Of a stretch of DNA of 64,000 nt, positions 9,128 through 18,204 are shown one piece after another. Source of the stretch: Candidatus Saccharibacteria bacterium HGW-Saccharibacteria-1 (GTDB lineage Bacteria; Patescibacteriota; Saccharimonadia; Saccharimonadales; Saccharimonadaceae); the NCBI GenBank assembly GCA_002839415.1, contig PGXZ01000003.1:34903-98902 (forward strand), read 5' to 3'. Made by a program: the position numbers and the translations under genes. The notes beneath the pieces are model-generated. The model was not told the DNA's origin, searched no databases, and worked only from the letters and a program-made list of their open reading frames with translations. Position 1 is the first letter of the stretch; each line of letters begins with the position of its first letter.

Positions 9128-9178
9128 ACAAATATAAAAATCACCTACAACGCGTAGGTGATTTTTATATTTGTTTAT
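9124..9178. terminator. 25-bp perfect inverted repeat, bidirectional terminator
   Basis: Arms 9124-9148 and 9154-9178 are perfectly complementary with a 5-nt loop (AACGC). A/T runs flank the GC core on both sides, so it can terminate both convergent genes. Confidence 0.85.
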
Positions 9179-9181
9179 GGT

Positions 9182-9658
9182 TTATAATATTTTAACTAGC
9201 TTAAAACAAATTGTTTTTGTGCCGTTTTTCCATTTAACCATATCCTGAACGGTCTTGCCGATTAGGTTTTGGCCAATCGGGCTAAGGTTCGAGATGCGTC
9301 CGTCGCTAGGGTTGGCCTCGACACTGTCAACGATTGTGTAGCGATATTTACGCCCGCGGTTATCCAATAGTTCGACGACGGAGCCAATTGCTACCTGAAG
9401 TCTGGTTCTTTTTGAAGGGATCAACTTGGCGTTTGCGAGTAATGATTTTTTCTCGTCAAGTTCTATTTCGATACCTTCAAGGTTGGCCAATCGATCGATT
9501 CTTTCTAATCTTTCTTCACGACCATTGGTTTTGTCTAAATCTCGGAGCAGTTGCAACTCTTTGTTTTTGTCGTGCTCGAGTTGGATTAAAGTCTTTTTTA
9601 ACTCCTTGATACCCTTTTTGCTTAGATAAACTGTTCGGTCTGTTATGGTGGTGTTCAT
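9182..9658 (-). CDS. GreA/GreB-family transcription elongation factor, divergent
   Basis: A 158-residue protein with the two-domain plan of Gre factors: an N-terminal coiled coil (about 10-80) and a C-terminal FKBP-like domain (80-158) carrying LSPIGQNLIGKTVQDMV, close to the family SPIG-ALIGK motif. Gre factors rescue backtracked RNA polymerase. The usual acidic tip motif (GDLxENAEY) is not present; the tip instead reads TNGREERLERID, so cleavage activity is uncertain. A good ribosome site (AGGAGGAAT) precedes the ATG. Confidence 0.8.
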   Translation of the reverse strand: MNTTITDRTVYLSKKGIKELKKTLIQLEHDKNKELQLLRDLDKTNGREERLERIDRLANLEGIEIELDEKKSLLANAKLIPSKRTRLQVAIGSVVELLDNRGRKYRYTIVDSVEANPSDGRISNLSPIGQNLIGKTVQDMVKWKNGTKTICFKLVKIL

Positions 9659-9779
9659 AATGAATTCCTCCTTTTGTAATTGTTTACATATACATTATCT
9701 CGCACTTGGCTGAAACAATGCTTAAAGAATTATCATTTTTGTAGCTATTTACATCTTTAGACACTATAATTAAGGATAG

Positions 9780-12092
9780 ATGAAAGATTTTTTTGTAATT
9801 GTACGTAGGAATTTTGCCTCACCGATTGTGATTGCGATTTTAATATTGGCGATTATTTTATTGATATTAAATGAAAAGCGCGATGCCTGGTTTATCTCGG
9901 TAGTCATTTTGTTGAATACAACTCTTGCGATTGTTCAAGAAGTTCGGGCTCAACATGCCCTGAAAAAACTCGAATTAATGAGTGCGCCACGTGCTAGACG
10001 AATTGAATCAAACGGAACTATCAATGAAGTTATGTTTGATAAGCTGGTTGTTGGCGACAAGATTCAACTGAGAATTGGCGATGAGGTTCCAGTTGACGGA
10101 AAAGTCATTTCTAGTTCAGGCCTTGAGGCTGATGAGAGTATTTTGACTGGTGAATCGGCTCCGGTTGACAAGGCTGATGATTCGATTGTTTATGCGGCTA
10201 GCGCAATAACTGCGGGCCACGCGATTGTAAAAGTTGCGGCGGTTGGCGTTGACACCAAGGTTGGTTCAATGACGGCTACATTAAAACGCTATGTTCCGCA
10301 ATTAACTCCGTTACAACAAGCAATTAGCCATGCAATTACATGGTTGACTTATGGCGCGCTTTTTTTGGCGCTGCTAATATTTGTTGTTTATTATTTTTCA
10401 GGTCAAGACGCTGTCAGGATATTTAAGACAATCACATCGGCAGCAGTTACTGTTGTGCCCGAGGGGCTGTTGCTGGCAAGTTCATTATTGTTGGCGTTTG
10501 GTTCGCTTAAATTAGCACAGGCAAAAGTTCTGCCGCAAAAACTTGCTGCGATTGAGGCGATGGCACTGTTGGACGTTTTATGTGTTGATAAAACAGGCAC
10601 ACTAACGAGCGATGAGATTATGTTTGAGGCATTTGAACTGTTTGATAAGAAAGCTACGCATATTCCAAGTTTAGTAGGAGCGATTGCCAAGGAGACTAGT
10701 AATGGCAGTTTGACTGGTGAGGCGATTATTAAGGGCTTGCCAGTATTAGAAGATTATAAGATACTCGAGACGCTATCTTTCTCATCTGCGCGCAAGATGA
10801 GTGGCCTGCGCCTCAAAGTTGGTAGTAAAATCTATACGATAATCATGGGCGCGCCCGAATATGTCGGTAAATTAGCTAAGATGATAGATGATCAAAAAAC
10901 ACAGGTTGAATTACTGGCTAGCGAAGGCAAGCGGGTTTTGTTGGTTGCAATTTTTGACGATAGTGATATTTCGATGAAAGATTTGCCGGATGGTTCAGGC
11001 CGGGCTGCTGGTGTAATTGTTTTATCAAATAATCTTCGTGAAGGTGTTAGAAAAACAATTAAATATTTACAGAAAAATAATGTTCGCGTTAAGGTTATTA
11101 GCGGTGATAATCCAAATACGGTCAGCTATATCGCCCACCAGGCTGGAATAATAAATCATCACAAGATATTAACTGGGGCCGAACTGTCGGAAATTAGTGA
11201 TGAGGATTGGGGCAAGGCAGTTGCTGAAACGACGATCTTTGCCAGAGTTTTGCCTGAGCAAAAAGAAAAACTGATCGTAACTTTTAAAGCGCTTGGCTAT
11301 TACACCGGTATGGTTGGTGATGGTGTCAACGATGCGCTGGCGCTTAAGGAGGCTGATTTAGGTGTGGCGATGTATGCTGGTGCTGCAGCCTCAAGGCGAG
11401 TGGCTGATATTGTACTTTTGAATAATTCGTTTAACTCGTTGCCGATTGGCATGAAGTTAGGTGACCGGATTATGCAAGCTATTGAAATAATTGCTACGTT
11501 GTTCTTTCATAAGATTATATATGGCGTTGTGCTGTTATTATGCACCTTGGCGCTAACGATTGTTTATCCTTACGAGCCACGGCATATTTCATTTATGAAC
11601 ATCTTTTTGGTTACATTACCTACGGTTATGTGGACGATATTTCCGCCACTGCCCCGCCATCGTTTATCTCCTAAATATTTTTGGCAAGATACGCTGTTTG
11701 CGGTTGCGCCGATTGCAGTTTTGACTGGTTTTGCTGTAACATCGACTTATCTTTTTCTGAGGTATATGCACCCAGGTAATTTGCTTGGCGTTTCAACAAC
11801 TACGGTCTTAGTCGCGACTTTCTTTGGTATTTATCTGGTATTTTTGGTGCCAAAGATGTTCGACGTAATTAGTAATGGTGAGACAAGGTTTGCAAGGTCG
11901 TTATATATAGCAACGGTCGTCGTAGTTGTTGTTTCAAGTTTTGGACTGGGTTTTTTGCGTGATTTCTTTGACTTTACAACACCAGCTTGGCAAAATACTT
12001 TGCCGCTGCTGGTGTTGATATCGTGTACTGCTATGCTGCAGTGGATGATTGCCGAAGCTGCTGGTCGACGGCTGCGAATGCGCGAGCCTTGA
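9780..12092 (+). CDS. P-type cation-transporting ATPase (CtpE-like)
   Basis: A 770-residue membrane ATPase. Visible motifs in order: actuator TGES (about 126-129), PEGL in TM4, the phosphorylation site DKTGTLT (about 267-273), KMSGL nucleotide region, and the hinge MVGDGVNDALAL (about 517-528). The sequence around TVVPEGLLLASSLLLAFGS resembles the CtpE group of Ca2+/cation pumps rather than heavy-metal pumps; there is no CxxC metal domain. The ion is inferred only. A TATAAT about 9 nt before ATG and no ribosome site suggest a nearly leaderless mRNA. Confidence 0.9.
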   Translation: MKDFFVIVRRNFASPIVIAILILAIILLILNEKRDAWFISVVILLNTTLAIVQEVRAQHALKKLELMSAPRARRIESNGTINEVMFDKLVVGDKIQLRIGDEVPVDGKVISSSGLEADESILTGESAPVDKADDSIVYAASAITAGHAIVKVAAVGVDTKVGSMTATLKRYVPQLTPLQQAISHAITWLTYGALFLALLIFVVYYFSGQDAVRIFKTITSAAVTVVPEGLLLASSLLLAFGSLKLAQAKVLPQKLAAIEAMALLDVLCVDKTGTLTSDEIMFEAFELFDKKATHIPSLVGAIAKETSNGSLTGEAIIKGLPVLEDYKILETLSFSSARKMSGLRLKVGSKIYTIIMGAPEYVGKLAKMIDDQKTQVELLASEGKRVLLVAIFDDSDISMKDLPDGSGRAAGVIVLSNNLREGVRKTIKYLQKNNVRVKVISGDNPNTVSYIAHQAGIINHHKILTGAELSEISDEDWGKAVAETTIFARVLPEQKEKLIVTFKALGYYTGMVGDGVNDALALKEADLGVAMYAGAAASRRVADIVLLNNSFNSLPIGMKLGDRIMQAIEIIATLFFHKIIYGVVLLLCTLALTIVYPYEPRHISFMNIFLVTLPTVMWTIFPPLPRHRLSPKYFWQDTLFAVAPIAVLTGFAVTSTYLFLRYMHPGNLLGVSTTTVLVATFFGIYLVFLVPKMFDVISNGETRFARSLYIATVVVVVVSSFGLGFLRDFFDFTTPAWQNTLPLLVLISCTAMLQWMIAEAAGRRLRMREP

Positions 12093-12767
12093 TTACTTTT
12101 CGATTACGATTTGACCGTCTTTTAGCCTAAATGTACGGTCGGTTTTACCGGCAATGTCCATGTCATGCGTAACGGCGATGATAGTGACATTTTCGCTTCG
12201 GGTTAGGCTGTGTAACAGGTCAAAAATCTTTTTACCGGTTTCGCTATCCAGGTTGCCGGTTGGTTCGTCGGCGAGGACAATTGCTGGTTTATTGGCAAGC
12301 GCACGTGCGATCGAGACGCGTTGTTGCTGGCCACCGCTTAGGCGAGTTGGCTTGCGCAACTGCTCGTCCTCATCAAGGCCGACTTCAGTTAATAATTCTT
12401 GGGCGCGAGCTTTGCGCTTGCTTGCTGGCATGCCGCCAAATTCTAGCGCTAGCATGACATTTTCGAGTGCCGTTAGGTTGGGAATTAAGTTGTAGTGCTG
12501 GAACACAAACCCGATCTTTTTAGCCCTATATGCCGTTTGCTTAGCGGCTGATAGTTTGGCAATGTCAATGTCATCAACCTGAATGCTGCCGCTAGTTGGA
12601 ACGTCGAGCGCCCCTAGCATACTTAGTAGCGTACTTTTACCGCTACCGGATTTGCCTATAATGCTGGCAAACTCACCTGTGTTAATTGTCATATTTACGT
12701 CTTTTAGTGCGTGGACTTCACCGCCTGCACTGTTGAACGATTTTGTAAGATTTTTTACTACTAACAT
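12093..12767 (-). CDS. ABC transporter ATP-binding protein (MacB/LolD type)
   Basis: A 224-residue ATPase with Walker A GKSGSGKSTL (about 38-47), signature LSGGQQQRVSI (about 143), Walker B VLADEPTGNLD and the H-loop VTHD. The sequence is typical of the LolD/MacB/FtsE group that works with FtsX-like permeases. It lies 8 bp downstream of such a permease and in line with a two-component pair, so it likely powers export or lipid/peptide extraction under sensor control. Its stop abuts the convergent P-type ATPase gene. Confidence 0.93.
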   Translation of the reverse strand: MLVVKNLTKSFNSAGGEVHALKDVNMTINTGEFASIIGKSGSGKSTLLSMLGALDVPTSGSIQVDDIDIAKLSAAKQTAYRAKKIGFVFQHYNLIPNLTALENVMLALEFGGMPASKRKARAQELLTEVGLDEDEQLRKPTRLSGGQQQRVSIARALANKPAIVLADEPTGNLDSETGKKIFDLLHSLTRSENVTIIAVTHDMDIAGKTDRTFRLKDGQIVIEK

Positions 12768-12775
12768 ATTATCTC

Positions 12776-14152
12776 CTATTCCGTCCTCAATACTTCACCT
12801 GGTCGAATTCTTGCGATGAACCAAGCCGGTACTGCACTGCCGATGATTGAGATTATTAGTGTTATTCCGACTGCCGCTGCAAATACTTGAGGCGTTAAGC
12901 TGCCAGTTACTTGGGTAATATTTGAGCTAAGTTGGCTCATTCCGCCTTTGAACATTCTACCCGGGCCACCTGCGCCTGGACCGGCCTGAGTTGTTGCTGT
13001 GCTGGATTGATTGCTGACTAGCGAGCTTGTCATCGGCCCGCTAACTACGATTCCAAGACTAAGGCCTACGATTGCGCCGATTATAGTTAAAGTGAGAGCT
13101 TCGCTGACAAATTGTCCGATGACTTTTACGTTTGATCCACCAATGGCTTTGATAACACCGATTTCGCGACGTCGTTCACGTACAATCATTACCATGGCCA
13201 GGAGAACAATAACCGAACCCGCGATGGTTGCTCCGACTACGCCAGCAAGTGCAAGTGAAGAAATGCTTTCCAATGATGATACGCTGGCAGCTGCTTGTTC
13301 AACTTGGCTGGTGATATCTGCCTTGTCGCCTAATGATGATTTGAGCGTTGTAACGGTTGAGCTGACGTTGTCGCTACTGTCGACTTTGGCTATGACACTA
13401 TTAACGGCGCCAGATTGGTCGGTTAGGGTCTGAACGGTTGCAAGCGGCATAATTAAACCGCTGTCTGCAAATGTATTGCCGGTTTTAAATATGCCTTTGA
13501 CCGTGATGGTCTTGTCGTAAGCCGTAAAGGTGCTGCCAACTTTTAGGCTATTTTTTGTCGCAAGACTAGTTCCAACAAGTGCCACTAGGTCGCTACTGCT
13601 GCCATCAATTGATGAACCGCTGGAAAGTACTAGGTCGCTCCCGTCGGTTGAAACTGAGTTTTGATCTGTTGTTCCTGTAACGGTTGTTTTTGGAGTGGGC
13701 GCCTGCCTGGTTGTAGTAGTTTCTGTTGAGCTACTATCTGCTGGTGCCGCCGCATTACTATCGGTTGACGAAGTTGAATCTGTCGAACTTCGTTGCTGGC
13801 GAGCACCGAATAATCCAAGTTCAAGTGATGGAGTTAGGCTTGTATCTGATGTCGTCAACTGATCGCTTAATGTTGCGACTATGCTTGATACGTGTGCCGT
13901 ATCCTTGATAGTTGTTATCTGAGCTGCAGTTAACGGATCGCCGCCACCATCAAAACCGTGGACGCCAGCTGGGCTGATAGTTACACTAGTGCCAGCCGAT
14001 GATTTGACCTCAGTTATCTTTGCATTCACGCTACTGCGAGCTACTAGCATGCTTAATATTAGACCAATGCTAATTGCTAGCATTAGGACGATTGCGCCTG
14101 AGCGCATTGGACTACGTAGGGCATTTTTTATGCCCCTCGACACTACATTCAT
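12776..14152 (-). CDS. FtsX/MacB-like ABC permease
   Basis: A 458-residue permease: N-terminal TM (about 18-42), a long extracytoplasmic domain (45-300) containing a Ser/Thr/Asp/Ala-rich low-complexity stretch at about 110-190, then three C-terminal TM segments with the (M)IVRERRREIGVIKAIG motif that marks FtsX-type permeases. The low-complexity linker is an unusual addition. Partner of the ATPase that follows 8 bp later; preceded by the histidine kinase gene (43 bp). Confidence 0.9.
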   Translation of the reverse strand: MNVVSRGIKNALRSPMRSGAIVLMLAISIGLILSMLVARSSVNAKITEVKSSAGTSVTISPAGVHGFDGGGDPLTAAQITTIKDTAHVSSIVATLSDQLTTSDTSLTPSLELGLFGARQQRSSTDSTSSTDSNAAAPADSSSTETTTTRQAPTPKTTVTGTTDQNSVSTDGSDLVLSSGSSIDGSSSDLVALVGTSLATKNSLKVGSTFTAYDKTITVKGIFKTGNTFADSGLIMPLATVQTLTDQSGAVNSVIAKVDSSDNVSSTVTTLKSSLGDKADITSQVEQAAASVSSLESISSLALAGVVGATIAGSVIVLLAMVMIVRERRREIGVIKAIGGSNVKVIGQFVSEALTLTIIGAIVGLSLGIVVSGPMTSSLVSNQSSTATTQAGPGAGGPGRMFKGGMSQLSSNITQVTGSLTPQVFAAAVGITLIISIIGSAVPAWFIARIRPGEVLRTE

Positions 14153-14195
14153 TTATTCTCCTTTAATTTAGGTGTTTATGAAAATAGTATATGAA

Positions 14196-15221
14196 TTAGT
14201 TCTTAGTTTTCGCTTGAAGTCTGTGATTCAATGGCAATAACAGAGTAAAAGTCGTTTCTTTTTCAAGTTCGCTAGTTACTGAAATTCTGCCATTGTGTAA
14301 TTCAACGATATTTTTAGCTAGCGCTAGTCCAAGGCCATAGCCTTTTTTTTCGCCATTTGTGCGTGAAGTATCGGCACGATAGAATCTGTCGAAAATATGA
14401 GGCATCTTTTCGGCGGCAATCCCGGAACCTTGGTTTGTAATTTCAAATTTAGCAAAGTCGTCATGTTTGCTGATATTGATATGTACCTTTGAATCATTAG
14501 GGCTGTAAAGCAGTGCATTATCGACGAGAATTCTAATAAGGTCATTTAATGCAGTCTCGTTAGCGCTAACTATTTGATGTTTTTTGCCGTTAATTGCCAC
14601 TCTGCCGGGCGGTAATTTGAAATCCTTAACAATGCACTGAGCCGCCTTGTTGAGGTCGATTGGGCACATCTTGAGCTTGGCGTGTTCAAGCCTTGATAAA
14701 TTAAGCAGCATTTCGGATAGTCTGGTCAATTTGTCGATTTCTTCGAGGTTGGAGGATAAGGTTTCTTTGAGTTCGCTGATTGTCGGGTCTTTGTCGCGCA
14801 GTGCGACTTCAATCTCGGCCTTCATAACAGCCAGTGGCGTTCTAAGCTCGTGACTAGCGTCGCTTGTAAAACGTGACTGAGATTCGTGAGCTTTTTCGAT
14901 TGGGTACAACGTGCGTCGCGCCAGATAGTAACTACCAAATCCTCCAACTACGAGTACGATTAAGTTGGCATACAATAATTCGATTGATAGATTTTCGGAG
15001 GCTTTGTCTAGTTCTTGAGCGCGAAAGTTGTTGACTCTGTTTCCGGGAGGAATAATTTGGATTGATTCTTGGAATGTGGTTTGAAAACGATCAAGTCTTG
15101 TCCTAACCTCAGTTGAAGCGATTTGAAAAATAGCAAAACTGAAAGATACGCTAACAAGCATAAGTATCGTGAGATACCAGCCTGTTAGTCGTAAAGTTGC
15201 AGATTGAAATATGCTGTTCAA
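14196..15221 (-). CDS. Membrane sensor histidine kinase
   Basis: A 341-residue kinase: TM1 (about 13-33), a short outer loop, TM2 (about 83-103), HisKA with the phospho-acceptor in SDASHELRTPLAVMKAE (about 122-137), then an HATPase_c domain with VDNALLYSP (N box), GSGIAAEKM (G1), FDRFYR (F) and GYGLGLALAKN (G2). It pairs with the response regulator 20 bp upstream. The downstream MacB-like transporter suggests that it senses a peptide or envelope signal. Confidence 0.93.
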   Translation of the reverse strand: MNSIFQSATLRLTGWYLTILMLVSVSFSFAIFQIASTEVRTRLDRFQTTFQESIQIIPPGNRVNNFRAQELDKASENLSIELLYANLIVLVVGGFGSYYLARRTLYPIEKAHESQSRFTSDASHELRTPLAVMKAEIEVALRDKDPTISELKETLSSNLEEIDKLTRLSEMLLNLSRLEHAKLKMCPIDLNKAAQCIVKDFKLPPGRVAINGKKHQIVSANETALNDLIRILVDNALLYSPNDSKVHINISKHDDFAKFEITNQGSGIAAEKMPHIFDRFYRADTSRTNGEKKGYGLGLALAKNIVELHNGRISVTSELEKETTFTLLLPLNHRLQAKTKN

Positions 15222-15241
15222 GGTTTTGTCTTATCTTTAGG

Positions 15242-15916
15242 CTATTTTGCTTCTAGTTTATAGCCAAACCCACGAATAGTGTGGAGTAATGGTTTTTTGA
15301 ATGGATCGTCGATTTTTTGCCTTAAATACTTTACATAGACTTCAACAGTATTTGGTAGAACATCAGCGTTATAGTCCCAAACGTGGCTAATAATCGTATC
15401 TTTATCGCTTGGTCGGCCTTGGTTGCGTAGCAGAAATTCTAGTAGCGCAAACTCTTTGCCGGTTAGATGTATGTCCTTGTTGGCGCGCTTAACCTCGCAT
15501 GTAATGGTGTTAAGTGAAAGGTCGCCGGCAGTTAGTATAGTTTGCTGCATCTCGACTGGTCGACGCAAAAGGGCGCGAACTCGGGCAAGTAGCTCGTCAA
15601 GAGCAAATGGTTTCACTAAGTAATCATCAGCGCCAGCGTCAAGTCCAGCTGTTCGATCAGCAATAGTGCCTTTGGCGGTTAAAATTAGTACTGGTGTGTG
15701 AATTTTGGCTTCACGCATTGCTTTAATAATTCCGATTCCATCATATTCGCCAGGGATCATTCTGTCGATAATTGCTAAATCGTAAGGTTCGGTTGTTGCC
15801 ATGGCGTAGCCATCATCTCCGTCATAGGAAACGTCTACGGCATAACTTTCTTGTTGCAAAGCTTTTTTTAAAGCGTGTGCAATTTTGTGCTCATCTTCTA
15901 TAACTAATATTCTCAT
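15242..15916 (-). CDS. OmpR-family response regulator
   Basis: A 224-residue regulator from the ATG at 15916 (MRILVIEDEHKI). Receiver domain 1-120 with acidic pocket ED, phospho-acceptor Asp in LAIIDRMIPG, and the LTAKG lysine; C-terminal winged helix (about 130-224) ending RGFGYKLEAK. An upstream in-frame ATG at 15937 exists, but a TATAAT lies 6 nt before 15916, so a leaderless start there is preferred. First gene of the regulator-kinase-permease-ATPase cluster. Confidence 0.93.
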   Translation of the reverse strand: MRILVIEDEHKIAHALKKALQQESYAVDVSYDGDDGYAMATTEPYDLAIIDRMIPGEYDGIGIIKAMREAKIHTPVLILTAKGTIADRTAGLDAGADDYLVKPFALDELLARVRALLRRPVEMQQTILTAGDLSLNTITCEVKRANKDIHLTGKEFALLEFLLRNQGRPSDKDTIISHVWDYNADVLPNTVEVYVKYLRQKIDDPFKKPLLHTIRGFGYKLEAK

Positions 15917-15973
15917 GTAATAATTATACACCTTCATTACTGAGTGTTTGCTGAGTAGATTAAAACTAGCTAA

Positions 15974-17212
15974 TTACTTGGATTTAATAACGTTGTTCTT
16001 TGGCTTAAAAATTGACCTCAGTGATAGACGTTTCGAGTATTCGAGAGTACCATATCGGAAGATCTGGATCGCGATATTGATTGCGACTACTCCACTGATA
16101 AATACAACAGCTAGGCCGATAAGGGCCTCATTGATTCCAATTGTACCAAAAGCATTTCGCGTCATTAGTGTTACTGGCGCGGTTAGTGGAAAGTATGACA
16201 GTATAGAAATGACAATTGACGGTTCAGGACTCATTAATAGCGAAAAGAAGTAGAAGGGTATAAACATTATTAGGATTATTACACCAAAAAAACTGTTAGC
16301 CTCTTTGGCTGTTGGGCTAGCAGCGCCAATGCCAACAAGCAAACCGGTAAATAATAGGAAACCAGATACTAATAATCCTGCTCCAATAAACACAGGCCAA
16401 AATTCAATTGTAATCACCTGAGTGAAATTTGAAATGTCTGGAATGTTTAGTCTTTCTCTTGCGAATAAATATACAAAAACGACTGGAGTCAATATTGTAA
16501 TTATTTGAATAAAACCAAGAGCAACCAGCGACGCGATTTTGCCGACAATCAACGTCTTTGAAGACAAGCTCGTAAGCAGCATCTCGGTTACCCGATTTTC
16601 TTTTTCTTCGGTTGTGCTGGCCAACATCTGATTTCCAAGCAAAACAATGACTGAATAAAATATTACCAGAAATATCGCTGGAGCTATCATGCTACCAACC
16701 AGGTTAATCTCTTTTCCCTTTTCGTAACTCTTTTGATTGACGTTTATATTACCCTTGGCTATTGATAGCAATTCAGGAGCGTCAATGGCGTTAGTTGAAG
16801 CGGATATTAGGAGGTTTTTTGCTACTAATGTGTATTTGTCATTTGCTGTCAGTCCGTCATTTTTGTTATAGACTTCAATTTGATTTTTTACAGCATCTTT
16901 TGGATAATAAAAAAATGCGTCAACTTCGGCAGAGCTTACCTTGTTAATTGCGAGCTGTTTGTTGTCGGCACGTGTTGCATTAAGTTGTTTGATTGATGTG
17001 TCTGAAATCAATTTAGTTTCGTCCATAACAATTAAACTGAACGGTTTTTTGTTAATTTCAGCCTGAGTTGCATCGCTAGTTTTTTGAGAAAAAATTATGA
17101 TTCCAAAAATAAACGCCAATAAAGCTGGTGTCGCGAGGACGCTAATCCAAAATGATGGCTTCTTTAATGTTCTAATCAACTCGAATTGAATAACTGTGAA
17201 TAAATTATGCAT
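15974..17212 (-). CDS. ABC-2 type permease (NatB-like)
   Basis: A 412-residue permease with an N-terminal TM (about 20-42), a large outer domain (45-180) and five to six C-terminal TM segments, including STTEEKENRVTEMLLTSLSS at the cytoplasmic loop, a motif common in NatB/YhaP-type exporters. It overlaps the stop of the ATPase gene upstream by 8 bp, so the two form one exporter. Substrate unknown; Na+ or a peptide are known for relatives. Confidence 0.9.
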   Translation of the reverse strand: MHNLFTVIQFELIRTLKKPSFWISVLATPALLAFIFGIIIFSQKTSDATQAEINKKPFSLIVMDETKLISDTSIKQLNATRADNKQLAINKVSSAEVDAFFYYPKDAVKNQIEVYNKNDGLTANDKYTLVAKNLLISASTNAIDAPELLSIAKGNINVNQKSYEKGKEINLVGSMIAPAIFLVIFYSVIVLLGNQMLASTTEEKENRVTEMLLTSLSSKTLIVGKIASLVALGFIQIITILTPVVFVYLFARERLNIPDISNFTQVITIEFWPVFIGAGLLVSGFLLFTGLLVGIGAASPTAKEANSFFGVIILIMFIPFYFFSLLMSPEPSIVISILSYFPLTAPVTLMTRNAFGTIGINEALIGLAVVFISGVVAINIAIQIFRYGTLEYSKRLSLRSIFKPKNNVIKSK

Positions 17213-18131
17213 GTTTCACCTCTTCTCCGTATATACTGACGAATATTTCATCCAAGGATGGTTTTTGAATATCGAAAGTGGTAATTTGTAAGTTTCCACA
17301 AATAGCTAATTCCCTTAATATTCTTTGTGGGTCAACGTTTGGTTTTGGGATTAATTCTGCGTACGAAGTGTCTTGTTCCTTAATTTGAAAGAAATTTGGT
17401 CGACTTTGGAGTTTACCTTTATATCGCAAGATAATTCTTTGTCCGCCAAAATTGTCTTTTATGTCGTCAATTGTTCCATAAGCTTCTGCTTTGCCGTCTT
17501 TTAGCAATATCGCTCGATTACACAGTCGTTCAACCTCCTCCATCTGGTGTGTGACCATTATGACACCAGCGCCTTTTTTGTTTTGTTCTTCGATAATATC
17601 CATTAGCAAACGACGGTTGACTGGGTCAAATCCTTTGGTCGGCTCATCTAGTATTAGCAATTCGGGGTTATTCATAACGGTAACGCCAAGTTGAACTTTT
17701 TGTTGCTGACCACCAGATAATTTGTCGAGGCGAATTTTTGATTTATCCGATAACTCGACCCTATCCAGGTAGTCCAATGACCATTTTTTAGCTTCATTGC
17801 TCTTCATGCCCTTTAGCTTACCAAAATATGTCATTATGTCTATTACAGGCTCTTTTTTGTATAAACCGCGCTCTTCCGGCAGATAGCCTAACCTACGACC
17901 GGTATTTCTGGGATTGAATTTTTTGCCGTTTATCAATAATGAACCACCGGTTGGCTCGTACAGACCAAGTAACGCTCGGATTGTTGTGGTTTTGCCGCAT
18001 CCATTACTGCCTAAAAAACCAAATATCTCACCAGCCTCAACGGAAAATGATAAATCCTTGATAACAGTTGTTTTGTCGAAATCCATTCTAAAATTTTTTA
18101 TACTGACGAGTGGGCTTTTGTTATTGCTCAT
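17205..18131 (-). CDS. ABC transporter ATP-binding protein (NatA-like)
   Basis: A 308-residue ATPase: Walker A GSNGCGKTT (about 39-47), LPEERGLYKKE region, signature LSGGQQQKVQL, Walker B LLILDEPTKGFDP and H-loop VTHQMEEVE, followed by a roughly 90-residue C-terminal domain typical of the NatA/YhaQ group. It drives the overlapping permease. Its ATG is divergent from the AI-2E family gene, with 73 bp between. Confidence 0.93.
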   Translation of the reverse strand: MSNNKSPLVSIKNFRMDFDKTTVIKDLSFSVEAGEIFGFLGSNGCGKTTTIRALLGLYEPTGGSLLINGKKFNPRNTGRRLGYLPEERGLYKKEPVIDIMTYFGKLKGMKSNEAKKWSLDYLDRVELSDKSKIRLDKLSGGQQQKVQLGVTVMNNPELLILDEPTKGFDPVNRRLLMDIIEEQNKKGAGVIMVTHQMEEVERLCNRAILLKDGKAEAYGTIDDIKDNFGGQRIILRYKGKLQSRPNFFQIKEQDTSYAELIPKPNVDPQRILRELAICGNLQITTFDIQKPSLDEIFVSIYGEEVKHA

Positions 18132-18204
18132 GTAATTATGTTATCACAAAATTGTATTCAAGTTCTTTGTCTAAATTTATCTATTAAAGTGTTATAATTA
18201 CTCT

